Shown: piece after piece, positions 49,305-59,997 of the stretch
Layout of the letters: the number at the start of each line of letters is the position of its first letter
How positions within the stretch are numbered: position 1 is the first letter of the stretch
Source of the DNA: Bacillus sp. JCM 19034
GTDB taxonomy: Bacteria; Bacillota; Bacilli; Bacillales; Bacillaceae_D
Reading direction: 5' to 3'
Assembly: GCF_001310635.1 (NCBI RefSeq)
Contig: NZ_BAXR01000010.1
Coordinates: 21,656 to 85,655, forward strand
Length of the DNA stretch: 64,000 bases
Program-made: the position numbers and the translations under genes
The notes under the pieces: model-generated
Database searches by the model: none
The model's input: only the letters and a program-made list of their open reading frames with translations
Told to the model about the DNA's origin: nothing

Positions 49305-49443
49305 TTAAGCACTCCCAATTCAAAAAAAACCTTTGTTTGAACAATAATGAAGAACGTTCGTCACACAAAAGTAATATGTATGATAAAGAGGATGTAGCTA
49401 TCCTAAAAATAGTTACTCCTCATTTTTATCGTAAAGGCCTTTT

Positions 49444-49803
49444 TCAGTTACTGTGCTCGGCTTGATTTCCCCCGTAAAGCTCATCTAAGTGTTCTAAATG
49501 AGCTAATCCCCATTTATGCATTGTTTCCAATAGAGGATTTAAGCTTGTGCCGTATTCCGTAATAGAATATTCAACCTTTGGTGGAACTTGAGGATAGACT
49601 TTACGTTTAATAATATCGTGATGTTCCAACTCCCTTAATTGAGTTGTAAGCATTTTTTTCGTGATATTCGGAATTAAACGTTGCAGTTCACTAAAGCGTA
49701 ACGTTCCTTTTTGAAAAAGGTGATAGAGGATAATGGGCTTCCATTTCCCTACTAATATATTCAATGCGGTTTCAACTTGGCATACTTTATCTTCATTAGC
49801 CAT
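49444..49803 (-). CDS. HxlR-family transcriptional regulator
   Basis: 119 residues, a winged-helix HxlR protein (LNILVGKWKPIILYHLFQKG, then LRFSELQRLIPNITKKMLTT, LRELEHHDIIKRKVYPQVPP). C8 in DKVCQVETA stands where redox-sensing members such as YodB and HypR have their reactive cysteine. The start ATG 49803 follows TAAGGAGGAA on the minus strand. It is divergent from an FMN reductase, so it probably represses that gene and itself and senses electrophiles or oxidants. Confidence 0.92.
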   Translation of the reverse strand: MANEDKVCQVETALNILVGKWKPIILYHLFQKGTLRFSELQRLIPNITKKMLTTQLRELEHHDIIKRKVYPQVPPKVEYSITEYGTSLNPLLETMHKWGLAHLEHLDELYGGNQAEHSN

Positions 49804-49842
49804 TAAGATTCCTCCTTATAGGTATCTTTTAGTATACTATGA

Positions 49843-49854
49843 CACATTAATGTG
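49843..49854. promoter_or_regulatory. Candidate operator between hxlR and the reductase gene
   Basis: CACATTAATGTG is a perfect 12-base palindrome in the 122-base divergent spacer; AGTATACT (49831-49838) is a second one and includes a possible -10 for the minus-strand gene. HxlR proteins bind as dimers to such sites. Confidence 0.45.
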
Positions 49855-49925
49855 CCTACTTCCCAAAAATAGACTTTAATTATATTATAACTGTGAGGCT
49901 AAAACAATAATAGGAGGAATATAAA

Positions 49926-50471
49926 ATGACTGAAAAGTTAAATATAGGTATTATTTTAGGCAGTACACGTCAAGGACGCCTAAGTCCACAAGTTGGAAAT
50001 TGGGTAAAAGAGGTTGCTGAAAAACGCGGAGATGCTAATTATGAGGTTGTAGACATTGCTGATTATAACCTTCCGTTTTTAGGAACTACAGATGGAACAG
50101 AGCCTGGTATCGCAGCATGGAATGAAAAGCTGGACTCTTTAGACGGATTTGTATTCATCGTTCAAGAATACAATCACAGCATTACAGGAGCTTTGAAAAA
50201 CGCAATTGATTTCGCTCGTGAGGCTTGGAATAATAAATCAGCAGGTATTGTAAGCTATGGTTCTACAGGAGGTGCTCGTGCAGCTGAACATCTACGTGGA
50301 ATATTAGGAGAATTACTAGTTGCTGATGTTCGTGTACACCCTACATTGTCTTTATTCACTGATTTTGAAAACTTTGATACATTCAAACCAGCAGAGTTGC
50401 ACCTTACGAATGTAAATGAAATGCTTGACCAAGTGATCGCTTGGGGTGGAGCTTTAAAAACGTTAAGATAA
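49926..50471 (+). CDS. NADPH-dependent FMN reductase (azoreductase/quinone-reductase-like)
   Basis: 181 residues of the flavodoxin-like FMN_red family. The FMN phosphate loop GSTRQGRLSPQVGNW is at about residues 11-25, and EYNHSITGALKNAIDFA is the second flavin motif. It reduces quinones, nitro compounds or azo dyes in relatives; the physiological substrate is not certain. Starts at ATG 49926 after TAGGAGGAA. Divergent from hxlR and followed by a terminator. Confidence 0.92.
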   Translation: MTEKLNIGIILGSTRQGRLSPQVGNWVKEVAEKRGDANYEVVDIADYNLPFLGTTDGTEPGIAAWNEKLDSLDGFVFIVQEYNHSITGALKNAIDFAREAWNNKSAGIVSYGSTGGARAAEHLRGILGELLVADVRVHPTLSLFTDFENFDTFKPAELHLTNVNEMLDQVIAWGGALKTLR

Positions 50472-50491
50472 TCGAATAGCTAATAAAATGT

Positions 50492-50516
50492 AAAACCCCT
50501 CACGTAGGGGTTTTTT
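50492..50516 (+). terminator. Terminator of the FMN reductase gene
   Basis: AAAACCCCT (50492-50500) pairs with AGGGGTTTT (50506-50514), loop CACGT, followed by TT. Confidence 0.93.
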
Positions 50517-50718
50517 CATATCTCAACCCTTAAATCCACCTTAACAACGTTATCATTCTAAGATTCATAAATAAAATGATGAGGTTATAAAGAATAAGTA
50601 TTGCTCATTTGAAACAAAGGACTTGAAAAATTAAAAAGCTGTAAGTGGATTGTTATGAAAAAAGACTAATTTCATCATAAGAGTGACCATTTAAAGAACC
50701 AATGTAGAAAGTTAACAA

Positions 50719-50749
50719 ACACCCCCGAGTGCTAGTACTTCGGGGGTGT
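50719..50749 (-). terminator. Terminator of the GH43 xylosidase gene
   Basis: ACACCCCCGAGT (50719-50730) pairs with ACTTCGGGGGTGT (50737-50749) with one bulge. On the minus strand TTTGTTAACTTTCT follows, and the stem is 6 bases past the stop of the minus-strand gene. Confidence 0.8.
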
Positions 50750-50754
50750 GATGG

Positions 50755-52337
<1,583 letters not shown>

Positions 52338-52447
52338 TCATTTGTTTCTAACAGTTTAGTATAATAAAAGCAAAAAAAGTTTGTTTTTCTTGCTTAATGT
52401 TATGTTGTTTTTAGTGATCATTGCTCAAAGTCGGGAGGGGAGTAGTT

Positions 52448-53280
52448 ATGTATGATGAAGTAAAATATAAAATTGACCATCATTTTTCGATCCAGTACAT
52501 GTATCAAACTGGCTATTCGGAAATGCCACGTCCTCACTCCCATCCAACGTATGAGCTTTTTTATATTTATAAAGGTGGGAAACGTTTTTTTATTAATGAT
52601 ACGGTATACTTAGGACAAAAAGGTGACTTGATTTTCGTTCAGCCGAATGATATTCACCGTACGAGTAACTCTCAACAGTTGGAATGTGAGCGAATGCTTA
52701 TTAACGTTTCCGATGAGTTTATTAAGGATGAATTAGAGCGAATTCCCGCTGCACTAGCTGATTATTCCCGTTCGTTGTTTCGTTTTCGGTTCATGAACAG
52801 TCGGTCATCGAAGAGATTTTACAAAGAATACATCGAGAATGTAAATGGCAGTTCATTGGCTATGAGGCATGTGTTCGTGCTAGTTTAATTGAGCTAATCG
52901 TGCAAATGATCCGCTTTGATCGTGAAGTAAGTCGAAAACCTATGATTTCACCTCACCCTTTACAACAAAAAATAACGGAAATCGCAAGCTATATAAAAGA
53001 GCATTATGATGAGCATGTGACGTTAGACAAAATAGCGAAAAGCTTTTATATAAGCCCGTCCTATTTAAGTAGAAGCTTTAAAATGCTAACGGGTTTTACA
53101 TTTAAAGACTATGTACAGGCTATTCGTATACGGGAGGCAAAGCGGCTATTGCGTGAAACGAATATGCCAATTGGTAGAGTTGCTGAGCTTGTTGGCTTCC
53201 CATATCCAGCAAATTTCAATGTCCTTTTTAAAAAGCAAACGGGCATGACTCCGTTAGCGTATCGAAAACAAAAGAGCTAG
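52448..53280 (+). CDS. AraC-family transcriptional regulator (one frameshift in the sequence)
   Basis: About 277 residues after correction. An N-terminal cupin sensor (PRPHSHPTYELFYIYKGGKR, FVQPNDIHRT) is followed by a C-terminal double HTH (VTLDKIAKSFYISPSYLSRS, then GRVAELVGFPYPANFNVLFK). The frame breaks at 52783-52786 (five Ts written as four); one T restores RFSVHEQSVIEEILQRIHRE. The start is ATG 52448, after GGGAGGGG. It is divergent from the GH43 gene and most likely activates it in response to a xylo- or arabino-oligosaccharide. Confidence 0.9.
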
Positions 53281-53297
53281 GGTGGGAGGGGATTTCA

Positions 53298-54002
53298 TTG
53301 TACAAAGTATTGATTATAGAAGATGATCACCAACTACGATCGCTTATGAAAGAAGTGCTTGAGAAGGAAACGTATGACGTTTCAGTCCAAACCGATTTTA
53401 AAACCGTGGTAGAGGATTTTATTTCAATTAAGCCCGATCTCGTGCTACTAGATATTAATTTACCTTACTATGATGGATATTTCTTATGCCATAGCCTTCG
53501 GAAGCATTCGAATGTTCCGATAGTGATGATATCTGCAAGAAGTGATGAGGTCGATCAAGTAATGGCAATTGAGTATGGAGCAGATGATTACATAACAAAG
53601 CCTTTTACGTTCGATATTTTACTATCAAAAGTAAAAGCGACGATACGCCGAGTGTACGGGGAATATGCAAATAAGGATACAAGCATTTCTGCTATAGGCA
53701 ATATAAAAATCGACAGTCAAAAACTAACGATGAGCTATCAAGAGCATATCGTTGAGCTTAGTAAAAATGAATATAAGCTGATAAAAATATTGATGGAAAA
53801 TAGAGGTGCGTTTGTAGCAAGGGAGGAGCTTATTGAAGTCGTCTGGGACGATATAGCCTTTGTTGATGATAATACATTGACAGTCAATATGACGAGAATT
53901 AAGCAGAAGCTAATAGAAGTTGGATTACCTGAAACGGTGATCAAGAGTAAGCGAGGCGTAGGGTATATGTTTCAATACGATGAACTAGGTGTAGGGTTAT
54001 GA
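53298..54002 (+). CDS. OmpR-family response regulator, BceR-like
   Basis: 234 residues. Receiver domain with the acidic pair ED at residues 8-10, phosphorylation aspartate in LVLLDINLPYYDG (about D52), then KPF lysine at about 101; C-terminal winged helix (about 130-230). It is most like BceR/YvcP regulators of antimicrobial-peptide modules. The start is TTG 53298 after GGTGGGAGGGG. The stop overlaps the kinase start (ATGA). It lies 18 bases after araC, so some transcripts may read through. Confidence 0.9.
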   Translation: MYKVLIIEDDHQLRSLMKEVLEKETYDVSVQTDFKTVVEDFISIKPDLVLLDINLPYYDGYFLCHSLRKHSNVPIVMISARSDEVDQVMAIEYGADDYITKPFTFDILLSKVKATIRRVYGEYANKDTSISAIGNIKIDSQKLTMSYQEHIVELSKNEYKLIKILMENRGAFVAREELIEVVWDDIAFVDDNTLTVNMTRIKQKLIEVGLPETVIKSKRGVGYMFQYDELGVGL

Positions 54003-55007
54003 GACAGCGGATCATAGCGAACTACATCAAAGACCGTATTCTTTTTATGGTTATTTACTGTTTTAGTCTTCTATGTGTGATTTTTATTTTTTTATTTAAA
54101 TGCCCCTGTACATACGGAATTCCTTTATCCAATCTATATTGGTGCTTTTTTTCTTGCTATTTATTTACTGATTGATGGAATGCGTTATTATCATTTTAAT
54201 AAACGACTTCATCTTTTATTGGAAGAACAATTTGCCGAGCTCCGTCCAATGTCTAAAGAGCAGGCTTTATTCAAGCATTTGCTAGACAAGATAAATCAGC
54301 AATCGAATGCGACTAATCGTTCTTTAGTGGAGCAGCATAAAGAAGGGATGACGTTTTTATCACATTGGATTCACCATTTGAAAACACCTGTTTCTGTAAT
54401 GGAACTCATTTTAGATCGGCAAACAGAAGGTGGAGGAGATGCGGACACTATCGAGAAGCTGAAGCAGGAGAACAAACGGCTACATACGCGTATCGAGCAA
54501 GGTTTAACGATGGTTAGGATGGAACGCTTTGAAAATGATCTTACTATTCAAGCACTCGACCTTGTCGCATTATTACGTGAGGTCATTAATGAACGGAAGA
54601 CAGAATTTATTTATAATCAAGTGTATCCTGTTATTAATAGTCAGCAGGAGAAGGTAGCTGTACTTACTGATAAAAAGTGGAACAAGCTGATGCTTGATCA
54701 AATCATTTCAAATGCGATTAAATATTCAAGTGGTCTAGGAAAACAAATGACGATAACTATTGAATTAAGGAATCATCGTACACTAGTGTCGATTAAAGAC
54801 CGTGGTGTAGGTATCCCATCTTATGATTTAGAGCGTATATTTGACCCTTTTTTCACAGGAGAGAATGGGCGAGAGCTTCGTAATTCGTCTGGGATTGGGC
54901 TTTATTTATGTAAAAAGGTTGCTGATAGATTAGGACATGCACTCTCTGTCCAATCCGAGGTAGGAAAAGGAACGAACGTAACGATTGAATACCTTACAAA
55001 AACGTAA
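53999..55007 (+). CDS. BceS-like intramembrane-sensing histidine kinase (one frameshift in the sequence)
   Basis: About 335 residues. Two hydrophobic segments with almost no external loop lie in the first 60 residues, the mark of BceS-type kinases, which sense through their ABC partner. The H box is in SHWIHHLKTPVSVM, and the G boxes are DRGVGIP and SSGIGLYLCKKVADRLGH. The frame breaks in the T-run 54087-54093, which carries one T too many (or lacks two); repair gives VIFIFYLNAPVHTEFLYPIY. ATG 53999 overlaps the regulator stop. Confidence 0.88.
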
Positions 55008-55082
55008 GGTATTTTTAGTTTAAGCGATGGTTGCTAGCATGCTGTGTCCATTAAAGTAGAAAGAAAGGAGGGCGAAGCAAAG

Positions 55083-55846
55083 ATGGAGGTTGTACATACT
55101 GAACGTTTAGTGAAGATTTATGGTGATCATCAACAAAAGGGAGCGACGACGGCACTTGATGGTATTAGTCTTTCTATTAAAAAGGGTGAATTCGTGGCAA
55201 TTATGGGACCGTCGGGAAGTGGTAAAACAACATTGTTAAATCTGTTAAGTGGCATTGATCAACCGTCCGCCGGCACGATTACAATCGCTGGAGATGAAAT
55301 AAGCACAATGCCAAGGGAGCAGCTTGCACTATTTAGGCGGAAGCAGCTAGGCTTTGTATTTCAGGAGTTTAATTTGCTTGATAGTCTAACGATAAAAGAA
55401 AACATTATGGTACCGATGATTCTTGAGAAGAGACCTGCCGCCTATATGAACAAAAAAGCGGATCAATTAATGGAACTATTTGATATACGTCAATTAGCGG
55501 ATAAATACCCGTACCATGTATCAGGAGGCAGCAGCAAAGGACTGCAGTTAGTCGGGCGTTAGTAAATAATCCTGAGATTCTATTTGCTGATGAACCAACG
55601 GGTAATTTAGATTCTAAATCATCAACAGCGATATTAGAATGCTTTGAAGAGATTATTAAGACGTTGCAAACGACGATTTTAATTGTTACGCACGATGTGT
55701 TTGCAGCCAGCTATTGCCAGAAAGTAATTTTTATTAAAGATGGACGAATTCATTCTCAGCTAACGAAAAAGGGAAGTAGGAAACAGTTCTTAGATCAAAT
55801 CATGGATAACCTTGCTGTTTTAGGGGGAAGAAGCCATGACATTTAA
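55083..55846 (+). CDS. BceA-like ABC transporter ATPase (one frameshift in the sequence)
   Basis: About 254 residues after correction, MacB/LolD-type ATPase. Walker A GPSGSGKTT, Q-loop FVFQEFNLLD, signature VSGGQQQRTAVSRA and Walker B LFADEPTGNLD are seen once GGG, written GG at 55527-55528, is restored. The start is ATG 55083 (MEVVHTERLVKIYGDHQ) downstream of AGGAGGG. The end overlaps the permease by 11 bases. Confidence 0.9.
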
Positions 55847-57807
55847 TGAGCTTGTTTGGAAAATGGCCAAGGTGAACCAAAGAAAAGTATCTTTTTTATT
55901 TCATCTGCAATAGCTTTGTTGTGATGGTATTCTTTATGTTTTCCACTATTTATTATAATAAAGCGATCAATCATTCGCAGGAATTGGGAGGAGAAGCTCT
56001 TTCTGACGTTTTAATTATTCCGTCGGTAGCGTTAGTTGTGTTTACCGTTTTTTTTATAAGTTACGCCCATTCCGTATTTATAAAGAGAAGGAAAAAGGAA
56101 ATCGGTCTCTTTATGATGCTAGGGATGACTGATAAGGATATTAACAAACTGTTGCTTATAGAAAATGGGGCTATCGCTCTTTTATCATTAGTAGTTGGTC
56201 TTATTTCGGGGAGTGTTAGCTCGCGCTTGTTTTTTCTTATACTAATGAATTTGCTCGACCTAACTGATGTAGCTTTTGAGCTTAATTGGATGATGCTTGT
56301 AGCCACAGTTGGAATTTTCCTGCTAGTTTTCTCTGGTGCAGTAGGGAAGTCGTTGGTTACGACTAGATACCATCAAATCGTTGAAACATTAAAAGGAGAT
56401 CGCATCTCAGAACAAAATAACATTCGCAGCCCATTGCTTGGAATCGTTGGTTTATTACTCGTAATCGGGTCGATCGCTTTTCAATACGTGTTGTTTTCGG
56501 AAGTAGATTATAATATCAATGACGGTGCAATCCTTTTAGTTGGGACGATTGGATTGTTGATCGGACTGTACATAAGTTTATCGCAGTTAGGGAGCGTTTT
56601 GCTTCAACTGACGAAAAGAAAAGAATCCTATTATTATAAGCACATTTTGTTTTTGGCGAATGTTAATTATAAATTTAAACAATTAAAGGGCATCTTTATG
56701 CTCATTATTACGATGGCAATGGTGACGATTTTTTATACGTCGATGCTACTATACTTTTACTCCTCTGCAGAGCAGTTGGCTGACGAGCGATTCATCTATG
56801 ATGTCTCATTTCCAGAAACAGCTACAAAAAATACGGTAACAGACGAGGAGCTTAAGCGACTATTTACGATCGAGGAGCACTATACTTTAGAGATTATTGA
56901 CCTTTTTGAACTTGATCCACTTTGGGACGATTATCTTCGCTATAGCTTTCTATCTGTTGAGCAGTTTAATCAAATTTATTCGGAACAGCTTCACGTTGAA
57001 AAGGGAAATGTAATATTCTTTGAAAACATGGATCCACAGTTTAAGGATGATAGAGCTCTTAGTGAAAGTGAGTTTACTTTTTCACAAGATGATGAGGAGC
57101 TAACTTTAACGTTAAGGGGAGAACTAGTTGACGACGTATTCGATCATAGTCCCCTATATTACGGCCAATTCATGATCGTCCATCAAGATGACTTTGAAGC
57201 AATGAAGGAGTTTGATGTATATCGATCATATTTCCATTTTTTAAATCTCTCTAATTGGAAGGAATCAAAAGAAGGATATGATCAGCTGAAGAAACGGTTT
57301 TTGACACAAAATGAAAATGGGATAAATGATCCGTTATTATCATATCTTCATTATGTTTCAGAAGATCAGCTATTGGAGCCAAATGCGAAAATTGAAGAAT
57401 TTCATTTAAATCGAACAGCAGGTGGCTTGCTCTTTTTTATATCAAGCTTTTTAGGAGCATTGTTTTTTGTCGCCACGTTTATGCTATTGTATTTAAATGT
57501 TTTCGCGAATATTGAACAGGAACGAATGACATTTCGAAAGTTATATAAGATCGGCATTACAAAAAAAGAGGTACGGAAAGTTATTTCAAAAGAGCTCCGA
57601 GTGTTATTTTTCCTAGCACCTGTTTCTGGATTACTAATTGCTTATAGTTATATCATAATATTCGCAAAGGATGCCGGAGGAATTTTCGAAAACCCATTAA
57701 TAACGACAAATTATGCGATTGTGGCAGCTTTTTACTTACTATTACAGACGAGCTATTACTTGTTAGCTAGGCAAAAATTAATGAAAGAAGTTATGTACGA
57801 AAGCTGA
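55836..57807 (+). CDS. BceB-like FtsX-family permease (one frameshift in the sequence)
   Basis: About 656 residues, ten hydrophobic segments and a large external domain of about 200 residues between segments seven and eight, the Bce plan for binding peptide antibiotics or lipid-II-like ligands. The frame breaks at 55883-55886 (AAA written AAAA); removing one A gives NQRKYLFYFICNSFVVMVFF. The start ATG 55836 is inside the ATPase gene. With the kinase, regulator and ATPase it makes a complete sensing and detoxification module against cell-wall-active peptides such as bacitracin; the actual ligand is unknown. Confidence 0.9.
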
Positions 57808-57867
57808 CGGCTCATGATTAATGACCTACAAAACATGAAAAAATTGTCTAAAATTCAAAAAAATACT

Positions 57868-57896
57868 TTGAATCATTTGTAGAAAATTGGTACAAT
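57868..57896 (+). promoter_or_regulatory. Sigma-A promoter of the riboswitch transcript
   Basis: TTGAAT at 57868-57873, a 17-base spacer and TACAAT at 57891-57896, with TG one base before the -10 (extended -10). It starts transcription just upstream of the c-di-GMP aptamer. Confidence 0.8.
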
Positions 57897-57920
57897 TGAT
57901 ATAGAAATACTAAATATTGT

Positions 57921-58008
57921 TCACGATAATAGCAAACTTATTGAAAAATAAGGACGCAAAGCCACGGGCCTAAAGTGTAAAACCACAATGGTAGCCGGGT
58001 TGCCGAGG
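57921..58008 (+). ncRNA. Cyclic di-GMP-I (GEMM-I) riboswitch
   Basis: The hallmarks of the class I c-di-GMP aptamer are all present: CTTATT-GAAA-AATAAG (57937-57952), a stem closed by the GNRA tetraloop that docks on the second stem; the joining segment GGACGCAAAGCC; GGGCCTAAA; and GGTAGCCGGGTTGCCGA at the 3' side. Both the order and the spacing fit. A terminator follows 11 bases later, so ligand binding probably controls termination upstream of the UVR-motif gene. Whether c-di-GMP turns the gene on or off cannot be fixed by eye. Confidence 0.95.
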
Positions 58009-58018
58009 GACTGATATG

Positions 58019-58053
58019 AGTGGATATCCGTGTTCTTGGATATCCACTTTTTT
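58019..58053 (+). terminator. Riboswitch expression-platform terminator
   Basis: AGTGGATATCC (58019-58029) pairs perfectly with GGATATCCACT (58038-58048), loop GTGTTCTT, followed by TTTTT. Confidence 0.92.
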
Positions 58054-58108
58054 ATGGATCAAAGGATTTGTTTGACGCACAGGAAAAAGTCTAGAGAGGG
58101 GATGCAAT

Positions 58109-58366
58109 ATGTATAAAGTTGAACCGAATTTAAAGAAAATATTGAATTTAGCCGAATGGTCAGTGGAAGAACTCATTTCCCGTTATAATGATCTATTGGC
58201 CGATTTGAAATTTGCTCGAAATGCGTTTGAATTTGAAAAGGCATCTGATATTAAGACAGAAATGGTATACATAAAAGAAGAAATTAACAAAAGGAAAAAA
58301 GCTAAATTAGAGGAAGAAGCAAGAAAGCATCGCGAAGAGCTTGAATTGTTAATTTATAAAAAATGA
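58109..58366 (+). CDS. Small UVR-motif coiled-coil protein under riboswitch control
   Basis: 85 residues. The middle (RYNDLLADLKFARNAFEFEK, then ASDIKTEMVYIKEEI) has the pattern of the UvrB/UvrC (UVR) interaction motif, and the C-terminus is a long charged helix. ATG 58109 follows GAGAGGGG. It is the only gene between the c-di-GMP terminator and the next terminator, so it is the direct target of the switch. UVR motifs mediate protein-protein contacts (UvrB, ClpC, McsA); its partner here is not known. Confidence 0.8.
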   Translation: MYKVEPNLKKILNLAEWSVEELISRYNDLLADLKFARNAFEFEKASDIKTEMVYIKEEINKRKKAKLEEEARKHREELELLIYKK

Positions 58367-58378
58367 ATATAGAGTAAG

Positions 58379-58424
58379 AATGCTCCAAAAGGTGATATTA
58401 ACTTTTTGGGGCATTATTTGTTTT
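58379..58424 (+). terminator. Terminator after the UVR-motif gene
   Basis: AATGCTCCAAAA (58379-58390) pairs with TTTTGGGGCATT (58404-58415) with one wobble, followed by ATTTGTTTT. Confidence 0.82.
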
Positions 58425-58439
58425 AGTTCGAATGTTAGA

Positions 58440-58555
58440 AAGCCCGCATCGCACGTTACGTTATGTTCATGAAAGAAGTTCACTTTCATGAAACAAAAAG
58501 CGTGTAACGGCTATGCTACTCAGGGCTTAAAAGAATAAGCGATGCTTTTTCTTTT
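58440..58555 (+). other. Structured leader-like region upstream of ybaK
   Basis: AAGCCC (58440-58445) can pair with GGGCTT (58523-58528); CGTTAC (58454-58459) with GTAACG (58504-58509); TTCATGAAAG (58466-58475) with CTTTCATGAA (58483-58492). But GCATCGC (58446-58452) is also the exact complement of GCGATGC (58539-58545), which sits in a U-rich terminator-like hairpin (AAAAGAATAAGC / GCTTTTTCTTTT, 58529-58555). These pairings exclude each other, as in a switch. No known RNA family is recognised. Confidence 0.5.
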
Positions 58556-58605
58556 GTAATTAAATCCAAATCCGTTAACGATTGTTCAGCATGTGGTGTT
58601 GGTTG

Positions 58606-58641
58606 TCTCCTCATACTAAGGAAAACACATAGATGAGGAGA
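58606..58641 (+). promoter_or_regulatory. Hairpin that can mask the ybaK ribosome binding site
   Basis: TCTCCTCAT (58606-58614) is a perfect complement of ATGAGGAGA (58633-58641), which contains the GAGGAGAGG ribosome binding site. An 18-base loop lies between. Confidence 0.55.
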
Positions 58642-58649
58642 GGATATTG

Positions 58650-59090
58650 GTGAGTACCGTTGTAACAACATTAGCGGATAAAAGAAGGGAAAAGCAATGG
58701 AAATTTGAACGAGGTGTGTTAAAAAGCTTGTCGTTGAAAGAGTTAAAAGCGGATGTGCAGTTTCATTTTGAGTCTATTTTTCCAGCTTATGTATTATCGC
58801 ATCCGTTCTTACTTGATCCATGTATGGATATGGCTATTGATGCGTATTTATTAGGAGCTGAATATGCGAAATTTGGCTATTATGGTGAGAGTGAGACAGA
58901 AGTAAGGAAACGTTGTGATGAAGAATTAACAGATATTACACAAATGGTTTTCTATATGCTGCAAGGGTGGTTTACGGAATCGGATTACGTCTTAGATTCC
59001 TTAAAAGTAGCTACAGATGCTTTCGTGAATAACTGGTGGATAAAAGGCTTTAGGGAAGGTGAGAGACGTCATCGGATGAGACTCCATTAG
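58650..59090 (+). CDS. ybaK: YbaK family protein (DUF2521)
   Basis: 146 residues of unknown function, conserved in Bacillus directly upstream of cwlD. Helical, with DPCMDMAIDAYLLGAEYAKF and FVNNWWIKGFREGERRHRMR near the ends. The start is GTG 58650 after GAGGAGAGG; TTG 58647 is possible. It marks the return from the accessory block to the conserved sporulation cluster. Confidence 0.9.
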   Translation: MSTVVTTLADKRREKQWKFERGVLKSLSLKELKADVQFHFESIFPAYVLSHPFLLDPCMDMAIDAYLLGAEYAKFGYYGESETEVRKRCDEELTDITQMVFYMLQGWFTESDYVLDSLKVATDAFVNNWWIKGFREGERRHRMRLH

Positions 59091-59139
59091 GAAATTTGTT
59101 CATACAATAGGCATCCCGCTTTATTTTCTTAAAATCACT

Positions 59140-59169
59140 TCATATTCTTGTCCTAGTCCCAATATATAT
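59140..59169 (+). promoter_or_regulatory. Candidate sigma-E-like promoter of cwlD
   Basis: TCATATT at 59140-59146 matches the sigma-E -35; 15 bases later ATATATAT is a poor fit to the -10 CATACANT. CwlD is expressed during sporulation in Bacillus subtilis, so a sporulation promoter is expected here. Confidence 0.3.
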
Positions 59170-59197
59170 AAGTATAAGGGGACGAGGAGGGATTAAA

Positions 59198-59917
59198 GTG
59201 ACGATTAAGAAATGGTTAAAAGGTGTTTTATTTGCTATTGGTATCGTATGTTTATTAAGCGTTATTCAATATCAATTTGTTAGTAATGATTCGTGGGGAA
59301 CATGGACATTACCTTTGTCAGGAAAGGTAATTATTATAGATCCAGGTCATGGCGGCATAGATGGAGGAGCGGTGTCTCAGGAAGGTGTATTGGAGAAGGA
59401 TATTACATTGGCGATTAGTGAACAGCTACGCGATTACTTACAGGAAGCAGGGGCACTAGTGTTGATGACTCGGGAAGAAGATCGAGACCTTGCCGATGCG
59501 GACACTCAAAAGATCCGCAATCGCAAAATACAAGATTTAAAAAGAAGAGTTGAAATCATAAACGAATCTGACGCTGATTTATTTATTAGTATTCACTTAA
59601 ATGCAATTCCTTCTCCTAAATGGAGTGGTGCACAAGTTTTTTATAATCGTGCGATACCTGAAAATGAGGAGATGGCTAAATTTGTCCAAGACGAGATCCG
59701 TCGTAATCTGGAGAATACGACGCGACAAGCAAAGCCCATTCATAATGTTTATGTTATTAAGGAAGCAACGATTCCAGGAGTCTTGGTTGAAGCTGGGTTT
59801 TTGTCCAATCCATTTGAATCAGAACAGCTGAACAAGGAGGAATATCAGCAGAAAATAGCAGCATCTATCTATCAAGGATTATTACGTACTTATACAAACG
59901 AGGAGCCACCTTTGTAA
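59198..59917 (+). CDS. cwlD: N-acetylmuramoyl-L-alanine amidase CwlD
   Basis: 239 residues, Amidase_3. It removes the peptide from muramic acid during cortex formation, the first step to muramic-delta-lactam, which germination enzymes recognise. An N-terminal signal or membrane anchor is at about residues 7-24. Zinc ligands: H51 in IIIDPGHGG, a glutamate at about residue 66 and the histidine of SIHLNA; the catalytic glutamate is in VEAGFLSN. The start is GTG 59198 after GAGGAGGG. Confidence 0.96.
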   Translation: MTIKKWLKGVLFAIGIVCLLSVIQYQFVSNDSWGTWTLPLSGKVIIIDPGHGGIDGGAVSQEGVLEKDITLAISEQLRDYLQEAGALVLMTREEDRDLADADTQKIRNRKIQDLKRRVEIINESDADLFISIHLNAIPSPKWSGAQVFYNRAIPENEEMAKFVQDEIRRNLENTTRQAKPIHNVYVIKEATIPGVLVEAGFLSNPFESEQLNKEEYQQKIAASIYQGLLRTYTNEEPPL

Positions 59918-59997
59918 TTTGTCGATTCGTATAGATGAAGCCCTTTTCATGCTTATGTTATACTGTTTATATAATGAATAAAGGGATGGTGTCACAT

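Noticed and set aside
57921..58048. T-box or other tRNA-responsive leader
   Set aside because: There is no T-box motif; the aptamer hallmarks and GAAA-capped stem fit c-di-GMP-I.
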